Part shown: positions 45,743 to 55,321 of the stretch, in pieces
Position numbering within the stretch: position 1 is the first letter of the stretch
How the letters are laid out: each line of letters begins with the position of its first letter
Assembly: GCA_001507425.1 (NCBI GenBank)
Contig: LMAJ01000002.1
Coordinates: forward strand, 1 to 64,000
Length of the DNA stretch: 64,000 bases
Source: Flavobacteriaceae bacterium CRH
GTDB lineage: Bacteria; Bacteroidota; Bacteroidia; Flavobacteriales; Flavobacteriaceae
Direction: 5' to 3'
Notes under the pieces: model-generated
Seen by the model: only the letters and a program-made list of their open reading frames with translations
What the model was told of the DNA's origin: nothing
Database searches by the model: none
Translations under genes and position numbers: made by a program

Positions 45743-46303
45743 GGTATTTGGGGGTTAAAAATTAAAAAATATAAATCTTTTTAGCGTTTAAAGCGAAACA
45801 GATGTATTTTACTACAATGTTTAGCGATTTCAAATTTCTAAAATTAACACTAAAAAATCTTACATAATTTAACGCAGAATTTATAGAATTAATTGTTTAA
45901 CCTTCATAAATTAATTAAATACATTACTTTCTAAAGTTTAAATTTTCCTTTTTAGATGAAGTTATCTATCCTATATCTTATTAATAAAAATGAAAAATAA
46001 ATTCCGAAATTGCTTATTAGCGGGTAAATAACTTCAAAAAAGGATTTCATGTCAAGAAAATCCCCTTCTGTACCATATTTTTCATTTTGATTTCTTTCTC
46101 TCTTTACTTTTAGCTTCGATTAGTAACAAAAAAGTAGCTTTTTTAATACCGTTATAAAAAAAACAGGTATAAACACCTGTTTTTAAGATAGATATAAAAA
46201 GTAACTTAGCATTGTACTAAAAAACTGTCATACCTGCTTTATTTATAAAAAAAGGCCGACTAAATTAAACATTTAATTTATTAACTATCTAATTATTAAA
46301 ATT
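45743..46303. other. Intergenic region, 561 bp
   Basis: No gene supported. It holds a perfect 10-bp hairpin (46159-46184, AAAAACAGGT / ACCTGTTTTT) with T-runs on both sides, not clearly linked to a gene. The rest is AT-rich with the promoters of the flanking divergent genes. Confidence 0.6.
46159..46184. terminator. Orphan bidirectional hairpin terminator
   Basis: AAAAACAGGT pairs with ACCTGTTTTT over a 6-nt loop, with A/T runs on both sides. It lies about 120 nt before the tail-collar gene and more than 400 nt from the dehydrogenase start, so it has no obvious upstream gene. It could end a small unrecognised RNA. Confidence 0.6.
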
Positions 46304-46858
46304 ATGGAAGAATTTATTGGAATTGTAAAGCTTTTTGCTGGAAATTTTGCACCTAGAGGATGGGCTCTTTGTAATGGACAATTATTGTCTATAGCACAAA
46401 ACACTGCTTTATTTTCAATTTTGGGTACTACGTATGGTGGTAATGGCCAAACAACTTTTGCATTGCCAAATCTACAAGGTGCTGTAGCTATTGGTGCTGG
46501 TACCGGACAAGGTATAAACTATGCTCTTGGGCAAGTTGCTGGTACACCAACTGTTACTTTAAATACAAACAACTTACCTGCTCACTCTCATTCTGGGGCT
46601 GGTAAAATTTCTGTAAGCTCAAGTAATGCAACAGATTCAACACCAGTAGCTGATGCATCAATTGCGACTCCAGGTTCATTAATATCAAGAGTTTTTACAC
46701 CAACTCTGGGCTTTGCCACAGCAACTCCAAGTGTTAATTTATCAACGAATCTAACCATACCTTCAGTTGGTAATAATATACCAGTTTCTGTAATGCAGCC
46801 CTATCTGGCTATGAATTATATAATTTGCCTGGAAGGTATTTACCCTTCAAGAAATTAA
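46304..46858 (+). CDS. Phage tail collar-domain protein (MdpB-like)
   Basis: A 184-residue protein with the tail-collar domain at about 6-60: IGIVKLFAGNFAPRGWALCN, then LGTTYGGNGQTTFALPNLQG. A LPAHSHSG segment and a Ser/Thr-rich middle follow, ending with VMQPYLAMNYIICLEGIYPS. This is the microcystin-dependent-protein type common in Bacteroidota, thought to form trimeric fibre or adhesin tips, usually outside prophages. No other phage genes are nearby. It converges with the methyltransferase gene, 5 nt apart. Confidence 0.9.
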   Translation: MEEFIGIVKLFAGNFAPRGWALCNGQLLSIAQNTALFSILGTTYGGNGQTTFALPNLQGAVAIGAGTGQGINYALGQVAGTPTVTLNTNNLPAHSHSGAGKISVSSSNATDSTPVADASIATPGSLISRVFTPTLGFATATPSVNLSTNLTIPSVGNNIPVSVMQPYLAMNYIICLEGIYPSRN

Positions 46859-46863
46859 CACAA

Positions 46864-47877
46864 CTATTTTAGAGCGTTTACATTATACGTCCATTTAGGT
46901 ATTTCGCTAAAATCATATATCAGTTGAATTTTTGAATAAGCATTAATACTGTATAAAGAAACAACACAATAAGGGTTTGTAATGTAGGATTCAGCAGTTT
47001 TTAACTCAATATCATCGAACACCTTAATTTCAGTAAAAATGCAGACATCAGGAATTTCAGTAAAATTTTCAGGCAGGTTATAAAAATTGCTTTCAAATTT
47101 TGAATCATGACTTATACTGCTAAGTTCTTTGCTTATTGTAAATAATCTATCAACAAATACATGATGGGCATAGGGCTGCATTTCATTGTAGCCCTTGACC
47201 TCATTTATAGCGTTTTTAAGAGAAGGTTCGTAGTCAAAAAAAGTATAGGCAAGATCAATTCTAATTTCTTCAGGAATCAAAATTCCATGAGCAGGTAATT
47301 GCTTTACAATGTTTTTTACTATAGCCACTTGTGGTTCACGAGTAAGTGCATAATGCATGGTTTCGGATATCGCTAAATCTATCGTAAAATCCTTTGGTTT
47401 TATGTAGGTGATGGCATCCGTTTCAATTAATTGTAAGGCATATTCATTAAGCCCTGTTACTTTTAAAATTTGACCAACAGACGCTATTGATGCTGCATTA
47501 ATATCTAATAAAATGGCATTAATTCTCTCTTTGCTAAATAACGGAAGCAAAGGGAGAATTAAAGTTGCATAAGGCCCGCAGCCTGCATAAAGTATATTAA
47601 TCCTCCTTTCGGGGAAATCAGCAGTTAATATAGTTAAGGCTTTGTAAATTCCTTTTATAAAATAAATGGTACGCAAATAATCATCAACACAATCTGCTGC
47701 ACCGGAGCTTGATAACGCAATACCTCCTTTTACAGAAACTTCATTGGCAAGAGAATGCTGAATTGTAGAAAGCCTGGTGTAAAAATCAGAAAGTCTTTTG
47801 GCGCATTTTGTATGATCACTAATAGTATTTGACTCAATGATAGATTGAACAATAATCGCAAGCTCTTGTTGATACAT
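46864..47877 (-). CDS. PRMT-like SAM-dependent methyltransferase
   Basis: A 337-residue cytosolic protein. Helical N-terminus (1-90); Rossmann motif I ILYAGCGPYATL (Gly99 to Pro102); acidic residue Asp125 of motif II; then SETMHYALTRE (171-181), which has the spacing of the double-E loop of protein arginine methyltransferases (SExMxxxLxxE, Glu172 and Glu181). The C-terminal region is beta-rich as in the PRMT barrel. Arginine or another amine may be methylated, but the substrate is unknown. Adjacent genes encode a tail-collar protein and an adhesin, which are candidates. Confidence 0.8.
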   Translation of the reverse strand: MYQQELAIIVQSIIESNTISDHTKCAKRLSDFYTRLSTIQHSLANEVSVKGGIALSSSGAADCVDDYLRTIYFIKGIYKALTILTADFPERRINILYAGCGPYATLILPLLPLFSKERINAILLDINAASIASVGQILKVTGLNEYALQLIETDAITYIKPKDFTIDLAISETMHYALTREPQVAIVKNIVKQLPAHGILIPEEIRIDLAYTFFDYEPSLKNAINEVKGYNEMQPYAHHVFVDRLFTISKELSSISHDSKFESNFYNLPENFTEIPDVCIFTEIKVFDDIELKTAESYITNPYCVVSLYSINAYSKIQLIYDFSEIPKWTYNVNALK

Positions 47878-47958
47878 ATTTCAAATTAATTATGATTGGA
47901 AATTTAAAACAAAATATAATACAACAATGCAAAAAAATTAATTCAATATCAGAAAATT

Positions 47959-50900
47959 ATGAAAAAATTCTACTTATTAATTATTCTGTTTTTTTCGATG
48001 CAGTTTCTTACTGCACAAACGACAGAGACATTTGAAGCTGCTACAGTAAACTCCTCGAGTTTTACAAGTGGTACTAAAACTTTCAATCTTACCAGTAGTT
48101 ATGTTAGCTATGCGGTATCTCAGGGTATTGGTTTGGGTTATAATCAATCAAACAGGTATATTCAGGTTGCTGATTCAGCAGGACCCGAAGGATTGGGACA
48201 AACAGGAACCCTTACTGCCGCGGCAGGTAGCTTTAAGGTTAGCAACTTATGGATTTATCTAACAGGAAATTCTGCTCAGGATGCAAGTGTTACCAGTAAT
48301 GGCGCTGCAGGATCTGTTACCTTTAGAGGAAAACTGGGAGGTGTAACACAATTTACTGTTGTAAAAACGACAACTGGGGCCAATACAGGATATGGGCTTC
48401 CGGGCAATGGTTTTCTACTAATTAATTTTGCGACAGAAGGCGGCAGCAATAATACAAATTTTATAATTGATCAGCTTGAGGTTCAACTAAGCAACAATTA
48501 TGATTATTTTGCTATAGACAATTTTACATGGAATAACGGTGCAATTGCTCCTACTGTTACAACTACAGCAGCTACAAACGTTAAATCTGTTTCTGCAACT
48601 ATAGGTGGAAATGTAACTGCAGATGGTGGAGATGCTACAATAGAAAGAGGAATAGTTTGGGCTACAACAGCCAATCCAACTATTGCAAGCCATAAATTTC
48701 AAATCGGAAACGGGACCGGAGTCTTTACAAATACTGTAACAGGCTTAACTCCCGCATCACTTATTTATTACAGAGCTTATGCTACCAATAGTGGCGGAAC
48801 AAATTATGGTACTGAACTAACATTAACAACGGGTGCAGCTTTAAGCACTTCATCGACTTCACAAACTAATGTAAGCTGTAACGGAGGATCTAATGGTACG
48901 GCAACTGTTAATGCAATAGGTGGTACAACTCCATATACTTATTTATGGTCTAATGGAGCTACAACGGCTACTACAACCGGGCTTGGTGTTGGGCCATTAT
49001 CAGTAACAGTTACTGATAATGAATTAACGCAAATTACCAGAAATTATACCATAGTACAGCCATCAACTCTTAACGGAACTCCTTCTCTTACAAATGTTTC
49101 TTGTTTTGGAGGAGCTAACGGAACCGCTACAATTACAGCTTCGGGAGGTACACCTTCCTATACTTATTTATGGTCTAATGGAGCTACAACGGCCTCCGCA
49201 ACTAACCTTACAGCAGGAACTTACAGTGTTACTATTACAGATGCAAACGCTTGTCAGCGTACTATAAACAATATTATAGTTGGACAACCTGCTGCAACTC
49301 TTAACGGAACTCCTAGTGTAACAAATGTTTCTTGTTTTGGAGGATCTAACGGAACTGCTACTATTTCACCTAACGGAGGAACACCTGGTTACACTTATTT
49401 ATGGTCTAACGGAGCTACAACAGCTACTGCTTCAGGACTTGTAACAGGAACATATAGCGTAACTATTACGGATGCGAATTCTTGCACAAGAACAATAAGC
49501 AACATCATTGTTGGACAACCGGCAGCCAGTATAAGCGCAACGCCTTCTACAACTTCGGTTTCTTGTTTTGGAGGATCTAATGGTACGGCAACTGTTGCTG
49601 CATCCGGAGGAACACCTTCTTATACTTATTTATGGTCTAACGGAGCAACAACAGCAACGGCTACAAATCTTTTAGCAGGAACATATAGTGTTACTATTAC
49701 AGATGCTAACTCTTGTACATTAACTCTAAACAACATTATTGTTGGTTCACCTGCTGCAATTCTTAATGGAACTCCTTCTGTAACAAGTGTTTCTTGTAAT
49801 GGAGGATCTAATGGAACAGCTACTATTGTAGCATCAGGAGGAACTTCTTCATACACTTATTTATGGTCTAACGGAGCAACAACAGCTACTGCTTCTGGTC
49901 TTTTGGCAGGAGTTTATAGTGTAACTATAACAGATGCAAATTCTTGTACAAGAACTATAAATAATATAATAGTTACACAGCCATCAGCTATTAATGCTAA
50001 TGCTACACAAACTAATGTTAGCTGTAATGGCGGAGGTAACGGTTCTGCAACTGTAACTCCAACCGGAGGAGCCGGATCTTACACTTATCTTTGGTCTAAC
50101 GCAGCTACAACTGCTTCTATAACAGGTTTGTCATCTGGAACTTATAGCGTTACTATAAAAGATGCTAATCTTTGTCAAATAACACAAAATTTCACCATAA
50201 CTCAACCTCCTGTTTTAACAGCAACTCAAGGAACAATAAATAATGTTAGTTGCAATGGAGGATCTAACGGAACTGCAACGGTTATAGTAACTGGAGGAAC
50301 TGCCGGATATACATATTCCTGGGCTCCAACCGGAGGAACATCTGCCACAGCAAGTGGTCTTGCACAAGGAACTTATACTGTAACGGTTACAGACGCTAAT
50401 GCGTGTCAGACAACTCAAAGTTTTACGATAACACAACCAAATGCATTTTCTGTTTCAACATCACAAACTGATGTATTATGTAACGGAGCTGCAACGGGAT
50501 CTGCTACTGTAAATGTAACTGGCGGAGCTGGTTCTTACACGTATTCATGGGCACCATATGGTGGTACAGCTGCTACAGCAACTGGCCTTACAGCCGGAAC
50601 TTATACTGTAACTATAACGGATGCTAATAGTTGTCAAACTACAAAAAATTTTACAATAGTACAGTCTTCTGCATTAGGAGCAACTACAGGAGCAATTACA
50701 AACATAAATTGTCGTGGTGAAGCAACTGGTTCTGCTACTGTAAATGTAACTGGCGGAACAGGTTCATACACATATTCATGGGCACCATCTGGCGGAACTG
50801 CAGCTACGGCTTCTGGTTTAACAGCAGGAACTTATACCGTAACGGTTACAGATGCTAACTCTTGTCAAACAACACAAAGTTTTACAATCACTCAGCCAGC

Positions 50901-53900
50901 AGCAATTCTTTCTGCAAGTACAGCTTCAACAGGAGTTTCTTGTTTTGGAGGATCAAATGGAACTGCAAGTGTAACTGTATCAGGGGGTACACCGACATAT
51001 ACATATTTATGGGAACCTTTAGGAGGAACTACGGCATCAATTTCAGGAAGACCTGCAGGAAATTATACTTGTACAATTACAGATAGCAAAGGATGTACAT
51101 TGGTTAAAAACATAACCATTAATACACCTTCAGCTTTCTCTGCTACGGTTACAAAAACTGATGTTTCATGCAATAGCGGTTCTAATGGTAGTGCAACTGT
51201 AACGCCAACAGGCGCTACTGCTCCGTTCACTTATACATGGTCTCCATCTGGAGGTAATGCTGCAACAGCTTCGGGATTATCAGCCGGAAATTATACAGTT
51301 ACTGTTCAAGATGCAAATACATGTACTTATACTGTGAATGTTACAATAAATCAGCCTGCTACATTATCAGTTACACCATCGCAAACAAATATTCTTTGTA
51401 ATGGTGGAGCTACTGGAACAGCTTCTGTTGTTGTTTCTGGTGGAACTCCAGGCTATACTTATGTATGGTCACCAGCTGGAGGAACAGCTGCAACAGCTAC
51501 AGGACTTACAGCCGGAAGCTATACTTGTCTTGTTACAGACGCAAATGGATGTTCATTTTTTCAAAGCTTTACTATTACACAACCAGCATTGTTAGTGGCT
51601 TCAACAAGCAAAATAGATGCAACTTGTGTTATTGGCGGACAGGCTTCTGTTTCTCCGAGTGGCGGAACTACTCCATATACTTATTTGTGGTCACCATCTG
51701 GTGCTACTACACAAACCGTAACAGGTTTAACAGCCGGAAGTCATAGTGTTGTAATTACAGACGCTAACGGTTGTACTTTATATAAAAACTTTACAATTAA
51801 TACAACAAATACATTAGTTGCCACTACATCTCAAACGGATGTTTTATGTAACGGTTCAAATACTGGTTCAGCTTCAGTAGTTCCGTCAGGAGCTCCGGGT
51901 CCTTTTACTTATGTTTGGGCACCTTCAGGAGGTAATGCTGATACAGCTAATAATCTTGCTGCAGGTAATTATTCTGTAACTATAACATCTGCTAATGGTT
52001 GTTCTACAGTAAAAACTTTTACTATAACACAACCAAATGCATTGGTAGTTTCTTCATCTCAAACGAATGTAAGTTGTAATGGAGGAAGTAACGCATCTGC
52101 TTCTGTAAACGTAACCGGAGGAACAGGCGCCTATACCTATTCATGGTCACCATCCGGAGGAACTGCAGCAACAGCTTCAGGATTAGCTGCAGGAAATTAT
52201 ATCGTAACAATTACTGATGCTAACTTATGTCAGGCAACTCAAAGTTTTGCCATAACACAACCAGCTGCATTAGTAGCAACAACTACTCAGACAAACGTAA
52301 GCTGCAATGGAGGAAGTAACGCATCTGCCACTGTAAACGCAACGGGAGGAACTGGGGCATATAGTTATGTATGGTCTCCAACTGGCGGAACTGCAGCCAC
52401 AGCTTCGGGACTGTCAGCAGGAACCTATACAGTAACAATTACTGACGCTAATCTATGTCAGACAACAGCAAGTGTTACTATTACGGAACCTTCAGTTCTT
52501 AGTGCAACAACTTCACAAAATAATGTGACTTGTTTAGGAGAAACTAACGGATCTGCAACGGTTTCTGTAACTGGCGGAACTGGTTCTTATACTTATTCAT
52601 GGTCACCGTCTGGCGGAACTGCAGCAACAGCTTCAGGATTAGCAGCCGGAAATTATACGGTAACAATTACCGATGCTAATTCTTGTTTTCTAACAAAATC
52701 AGTAACAATACTAACGAATCCGGATATACTTGCACCAGTTCCTGATGTAACAAACCTTCCTGATATTACGAACTATTGTTCTATTTTATCATCTGAAATT
52801 AGTATTCCTACAGCAACAGATATTTGTGTTGGAAGCATAACTGCCACAACAACGAATCCGTTAAACTATACTGTTGAAGGTAATTACACTATTACATGGA
52901 CTTATAACGATGGTAACGGAAACACTTCGTCACAAAATCAAACGCTTCATGTAATCGCTTCTCCATTAAACCAGGTAACTTTTAGCGATGCTGAATTTAC
53001 TTTTAATGGAAATCTCCGTACGGTACAGGTTGCCAATCTACCTGCCGGAACTAGTGTAGTTTATACGACAAACCCAGCAACAGGAACACCAAATGGAGCA
53101 ACGAATGCCGGAGTTTATACCGTAACAGCAGTAGTAACTCCGTCAGTAAGTACGCCAAATTGTTCACCAATTACACTTACTTCACAACTTACTGTTAAGA
53201 AAGCGGCTCAACAAATTTCTTTCGCACCTTTAGCAGCAAGAATTCTTGGAGTTAATAATACCTTCAATTTAGATGCAAATTCAAATTCAGGTTTAGCAAT
53301 CCGTTATTCATTTACCTATACTTCTGCCCTTCCACCGGCAAATGTTTCTGCTACTGGTTTGGTAAATCTTTTAAGATCAGGTCAGGTTATAATTACGGCA
53401 CATCAGGATGGTAATGCCAATTATCTTCCGGCAGCAGATGTTTCGCAAGTTCTGGTAATTAAAAACAATGATGTAACGGTTAGCCAAATTACTATTGGCA
53501 CGCAAGTGTTTCCAAACCCTGCAAAAGATTTAAGTTATCTGATGACTTGTTCTCAAAGCAATGTAAATATCACTGTTGTAAACACAACAAATGCAACGAT
53601 TACACCTTCTGCTAATTTTACGATTACGCCTCCTAAACCAGGAATTTATACACAAATTGTAACCGTAACTTCTGAAGATGGATCTACAACCGCTAATTAT
53701 TCTATTAAAATAGAAAAGCCTTTTGGTTTCTTTGATATTGTTCGTCAGAAGTTTAACAATGTACTTCTTGTCAACAACAATCCTCTAACAAATGGTGGTT
53801 ATGAATTTGTTGCCTACCAATGGTTTAAAAATGGAGTATTAGTAGGAACCGGTCAATATTATACTGCCGGAAATGAATCTGGTAATATTTTAGATGTTTC

Positions 53901-54234
53901 TGCTGTGTATACTGTAAAAATGACTACTAAAGATGGCAAAGTATTGCAGACTTGTGGTGGAACAATTTCATTACAAAATTCATTTCAGGCTAAACTTTAT
54001 CCTAATCCAATCGAAAAAGGAAAAGTTATCACTGTAGAAGCTGATTTTCCTGAAGAAGATTTAGAGAATTTGCAAATTTCGCTTTACTCTGTTTCCGGTC
54101 AATTGGTTAAAACAGTGAAGTCATCTACAGTAAAAACTGAAATACAATTACCTCCAACAACTGAAGGCAACATTTACCTTGTAGTACTTGAAAATGCAAA
54201 CATTAAAAAATCATTCAAAGTAATTGTAAAATAA
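47959..54234 (+). CDS. Giant SprB-repeat cell-surface protein with T9SS sorting domain
   Basis: A 2091-residue surface protein. Signal peptide (ends LTAQ); N-terminal unrecognised adhesin-like domain to about 195; a fibronectin III-like domain (about 200-290, TTAATNVKSVSATIGGNVTA); then 17 SprB-type repeats at 295-1591, about 76 residues each, with the core VSCNGGSNGTATVxxxGGTxxYTYxWSPxGGT, GxxxGxYTVTITDAN and TITQPxxL. An HYR/MBG-like region follows (1592-1990), then the T9SS C-terminal sorting domain (FQAKLYPNPIEKGKVITVEA). Like SprB of F. johnsoniae it may act in adhesion or gliding, but the repeats alone do not show this. A beta-barrel gene follows after 53 nt. Confidence 0.9.
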   Translation: MKKFYLLIILFFSMQFLTAQTTETFEAATVNSSSFTSGTKTFNLTSSYVSYAVSQGIGLGYNQSNRYIQVADSAGPEGLGQTGTLTAAAGSFKVSNLWIYLTGNSAQDASVTSNGAAGSVTFRGKLGGVTQFTVVKTTTGANTGYGLPGNGFLLINFATEGGSNNTNFIIDQLEVQLSNNYDYFAIDNFTWNNGAIAPTVTTTAATNVKSVSATIGGNVTADGGDATIERGIVWATTANPTIASHKFQIGNGTGVFTNTVTGLTPASLIYYRAYATNSGGTNYGTELTLTTGAALSTSSTSQTNVSCNGGSNGTATVNAIGGTTPYTYLWSNGATTATTTGLGVGPLSVTVTDNELTQITRNYTIVQPSTLNGTPSLTNVSCFGGANGTATITASGGTPSYTYLWSNGATTASATNLTAGTYSVTITDANACQRTINNIIVGQPAATLNGTPSVTNVSCFGGSNGTATISPNGGTPGYTYLWSNGATTATASGLVTGTYSVTITDANSCTRTISNIIVGQPAASISATPSTTSVSCFGGSNGTATVAASGGTPSYTYLWSNGATTATATNLLAGTYSVTITDANSCTLTLNNIIVGSPAAILNGTPSVTSVSCNGGSNGTATIVASGGTSSYTYLWSNGATTATASGLLAGVYSVTITDANSCTRTINNIIVTQPSAINANATQTNVSCNGGGNGSATVTPTGGAGSYTYLWSNAATTASITGLSSGTYSVTIKDANLCQITQNFTITQPPVLTATQGTINNVSCNGGSNGTATVIVTGGTAGYTYSWAPTGGTSATASGLAQGTYTVTVTDANACQTTQSFTITQPNAFSVSTSQTDVLCNGAATGSATVNVTGGAGSYTYSWAPYGGTAATATGLTAGTYTVTITDANSCQTTKNFTIVQSSALGATTGAITNINCRGEATGSATVNVTGGTGSYTYSWAPSGGTAATASGLTAGTYTVTVTDANSCQTTQSFTITQPAAILSASTASTGVSCFGGSNGTASVTVSGGTPTYTYLWEPLGGTTASISGRPAGNYTCTITDSKGCTLVKNITINTPSAFSATVTKTDVSCNSGSNGSATVTPTGATAPFTYTWSPSGGNAATASGLSAGNYTVTVQDANTCTYTVNVTINQPATLSVTPSQTNILCNGGATGTASVVVSGGTPGYTYVWSPAGGTAATATGLTAGSYTCLVTDANGCSFFQSFTITQPALLVASTSKIDATCVIGGQASVSPSGGTTPYTYLWSPSGATTQTVTGLTAGSHSVVITDANGCTLYKNFTINTTNTLVATTSQTDVLCNGSNTGSASVVPSGAPGPFTYVWAPSGGNADTANNLAAGNYSVTITSANGCSTVKTFTITQPNALVVSSSQTNVSCNGGSNASASVNVTGGTGAYTYSWSPSGGTAATASGLAAGNYIVTITDANLCQATQSFAITQPAALVATTTQTNVSCNGGSNASATVNATGGTGAYSYVWSPTGGTAATASGLSAGTYTVTITDANLCQTTASVTITEPSVLSATTSQNNVTCLGETNGSATVSVTGGTGSYTYSWSPSGGTAATASGLAAGNYTVTITDANSCFLTKSVTILTNPDILAPVPDVTNLPDITNYCSILSSEISIPTATDICVGSITATTTNPLNYTVEGNYTITWTYNDGNGNTSSQNQTLHVIASPLNQVTFSDAEFTFNGNLRTVQVANLPAGTSVVYTTNPATGTPNGATNAGVYTVTAVVTPSVSTPNCSPITLTSQLTVKKAAQQISFAPLAARILGVNNTFNLDANSNSGLAIRYSFTYTSALPPANVSATGLVNLLRSGQVIITAHQDGNANYLPAADVSQVLVIKNNDVTVSQITIGTQVFPNPAKDLSYLMTCSQSNVNITVVNTTNATITPSANFTITPPKPGIYTQIVTVTSEDGSTTANYSIKIEKPFGFFDIVRQKFNNVLLVNNNPLTNGGYEFVAYQWFKNGVLVGTGQYYTAGNESGNILDVSAVYTVKMTTKDGKVLQTCGGTISLQNSFQAKLYPNPIEKGKVITVEADFPEEDLENLQISLYSVSGQLVKTVKSSTVKTEIQLPPTTEGNIYLVVLENANIKKSFKVIVK
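48841..52731 (+). repeat. 17 coding tandem repeats of about 228 bp
   Basis: Seventeen degenerate in-frame units encode SprB-type repeats, with strong identity between neighbouring units (repeats 2-5 share YTYLWSNGATTA; repeats 7-9 and 15-17 share SGGTAATASGL). The gradient of similarity suggests local duplication and gene conversion. Unit number is likely to vary between strains. Confidence 0.9.
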
Positions 54235-54244
54235 ATAAAACCCT

Positions 54245-54272
54245 GCCAGTACCAGATAAAAATAGTACTGGC
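54245..54272 (+). terminator. Hairpin between the adhesin and beta-barrel genes
   Basis: GCCAGTAC (54245-54252) pairs with GTACTGGC (54265-54272). The stem is short, with little T-run. It may reduce rather than stop read-through to the barrel gene 16 nt downstream. Confidence 0.45.
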
Positions 54273-54287
54273 TAATATAACTTTAAG

Positions 54288-55139
54288 ATGAAAAAATATA
54301 TAAGCAACCCTACAAAACTGATAACTACAATTGCGGCATTTTTAACCATATGCATTAATAGTTATGGTCAGGATAAAAAGCAGGAATTTTCAATTTCAGT
54401 GGGCGGTCCATTTTCATTTGTTGATGCCGCATCTGGTGGAAAAACAGTTCCCGGAAACGGAATTAGTGCCGGTCTTCGTTATTCTTATTATTTAAATGAA
54501 GGTTTGAGCATTGGCATTGGTGTAGAATATCAAACTTATAATTCTGATGTAAAATTTCAATATTTAGCAGGAGAATATAATACTGTTGATGCTGAAGATG
54601 AATCATTTCAGTTTAGATATAAAGCTACCAATTTAAGAGAAGAACAAAAATTAGCATACGTTAATATTCCTATTGGAATTCAGTTTGAAACTCCCGGATC
54701 AACAAAATTATATCTTGCCGCAGGAGCTAAAATAGGATTTGCCGCAAGCGGAAGTTTTGAAACAACAATTCAAAATTTAACAACAAGCGGATATTATCCT
54801 GAATACGATGTTGAGTTATTTTCTCCGGCGTTTGCAGGTTTTGCAAGTACCGATAATCTCAAAACAAGCAAACAGGATATTGATACAGATGTATCGTATT
54901 CAGCCACTTTTGAAACTGGTTTAAAACAAAACCTTGGAGACAGAAACTCTTTCTATATTGGTGTTTATTTAGACTATGGTTTAAATGATATCTATGATAA
55001 AGGAAATAATAAAAATCTGGTTCAATACAATGCTGAGCTGCCTGTGCAATTAGGATACAACAGCATATATGATACCTCTTATGCACGTGATATGAGATTA
55101 GTTTCTTATGGTATCAAACTAAGATTTGCTTTCCGTTAA
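54288..55139 (+). CDS. Outer-membrane beta-barrel protein
   Basis: A 283-residue protein. N-terminal signal (ends at SYGQ), then alternating amphipathic strands (GISAGLRYSYYLNEGLSIGI, AYVNIPIGIQFE) and a terminal aromatic strand ending LRFAFR, typical of the 8-stranded PorT/OmpW-like barrels of Bacteroidota. It directly follows the giant T9SS adhesin gene. By analogy with the sprF-sprB neighbourhood it may help secrete or anchor it, but it is not clearly a PorP/SprF member. Confidence 0.82.
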   Translation: MKKYISNPTKLITTIAAFLTICINSYGQDKKQEFSISVGGPFSFVDAASGGKTVPGNGISAGLRYSYYLNEGLSIGIGVEYQTYNSDVKFQYLAGEYNTVDAEDESFQFRYKATNLREEQKLAYVNIPIGIQFETPGSTKLYLAAGAKIGFAASGSFETTIQNLTTSGYYPEYDVELFSPAFAGFASTDNLKTSKQDIDTDVSYSATFETGLKQNLGDRNSFYIGVYLDYGLNDIYDKGNNKNLVQYNAELPVQLGYNSIYDTSYARDMRLVSYGIKLRFAFR

Positions 55140-55261
55140 TTTTTCTCTATTATTTAATAAGGCCGGTTTCTTGGGGGAGAAATCGGCTTTGTTTTTTGTG
55201 GATAAACATCTAATCAGACTTAATCTTAATTTAATTCTCGTGTTTAGAATTGACGAAAAAC

Positions 55262-55293
55262 AAAAAAGCATTCGCCGTGGCGAATGCTTTTTT
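55262..55293. terminator. Bidirectional terminator between barrel and receptor genes
   Basis: Perfect 15-bp arms AAAAAAGCATTCGCC / GGCGAATGCTTTTTT with a short 2-nt loop, T-runs on both strands, between convergent genes. Confidence 0.92.
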
Positions 55294-55321
55294 TATAACT
55301 TAAACCTTAGAAGAAAATTTC

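Noticed and set aside
46304..46858. Prophage remnant
   Set aside because: The tail-collar protein stands alone with no integrase, portal, capsid or lysis genes. Such proteins are common outside phages in this phylum.
48487..52210. Several open frames on the minus strand and in other plus-strand frames inside the giant adhesin gene
   Set aside because: They arise from Ser/Thr/Gly-rich repetitive DNA of the real frame and show no protein-like features.
48841..52731. CRISPR-like array
   Set aside because: The units are 228 bp, in-frame and coding, with no short direct repeats and unique spacers.
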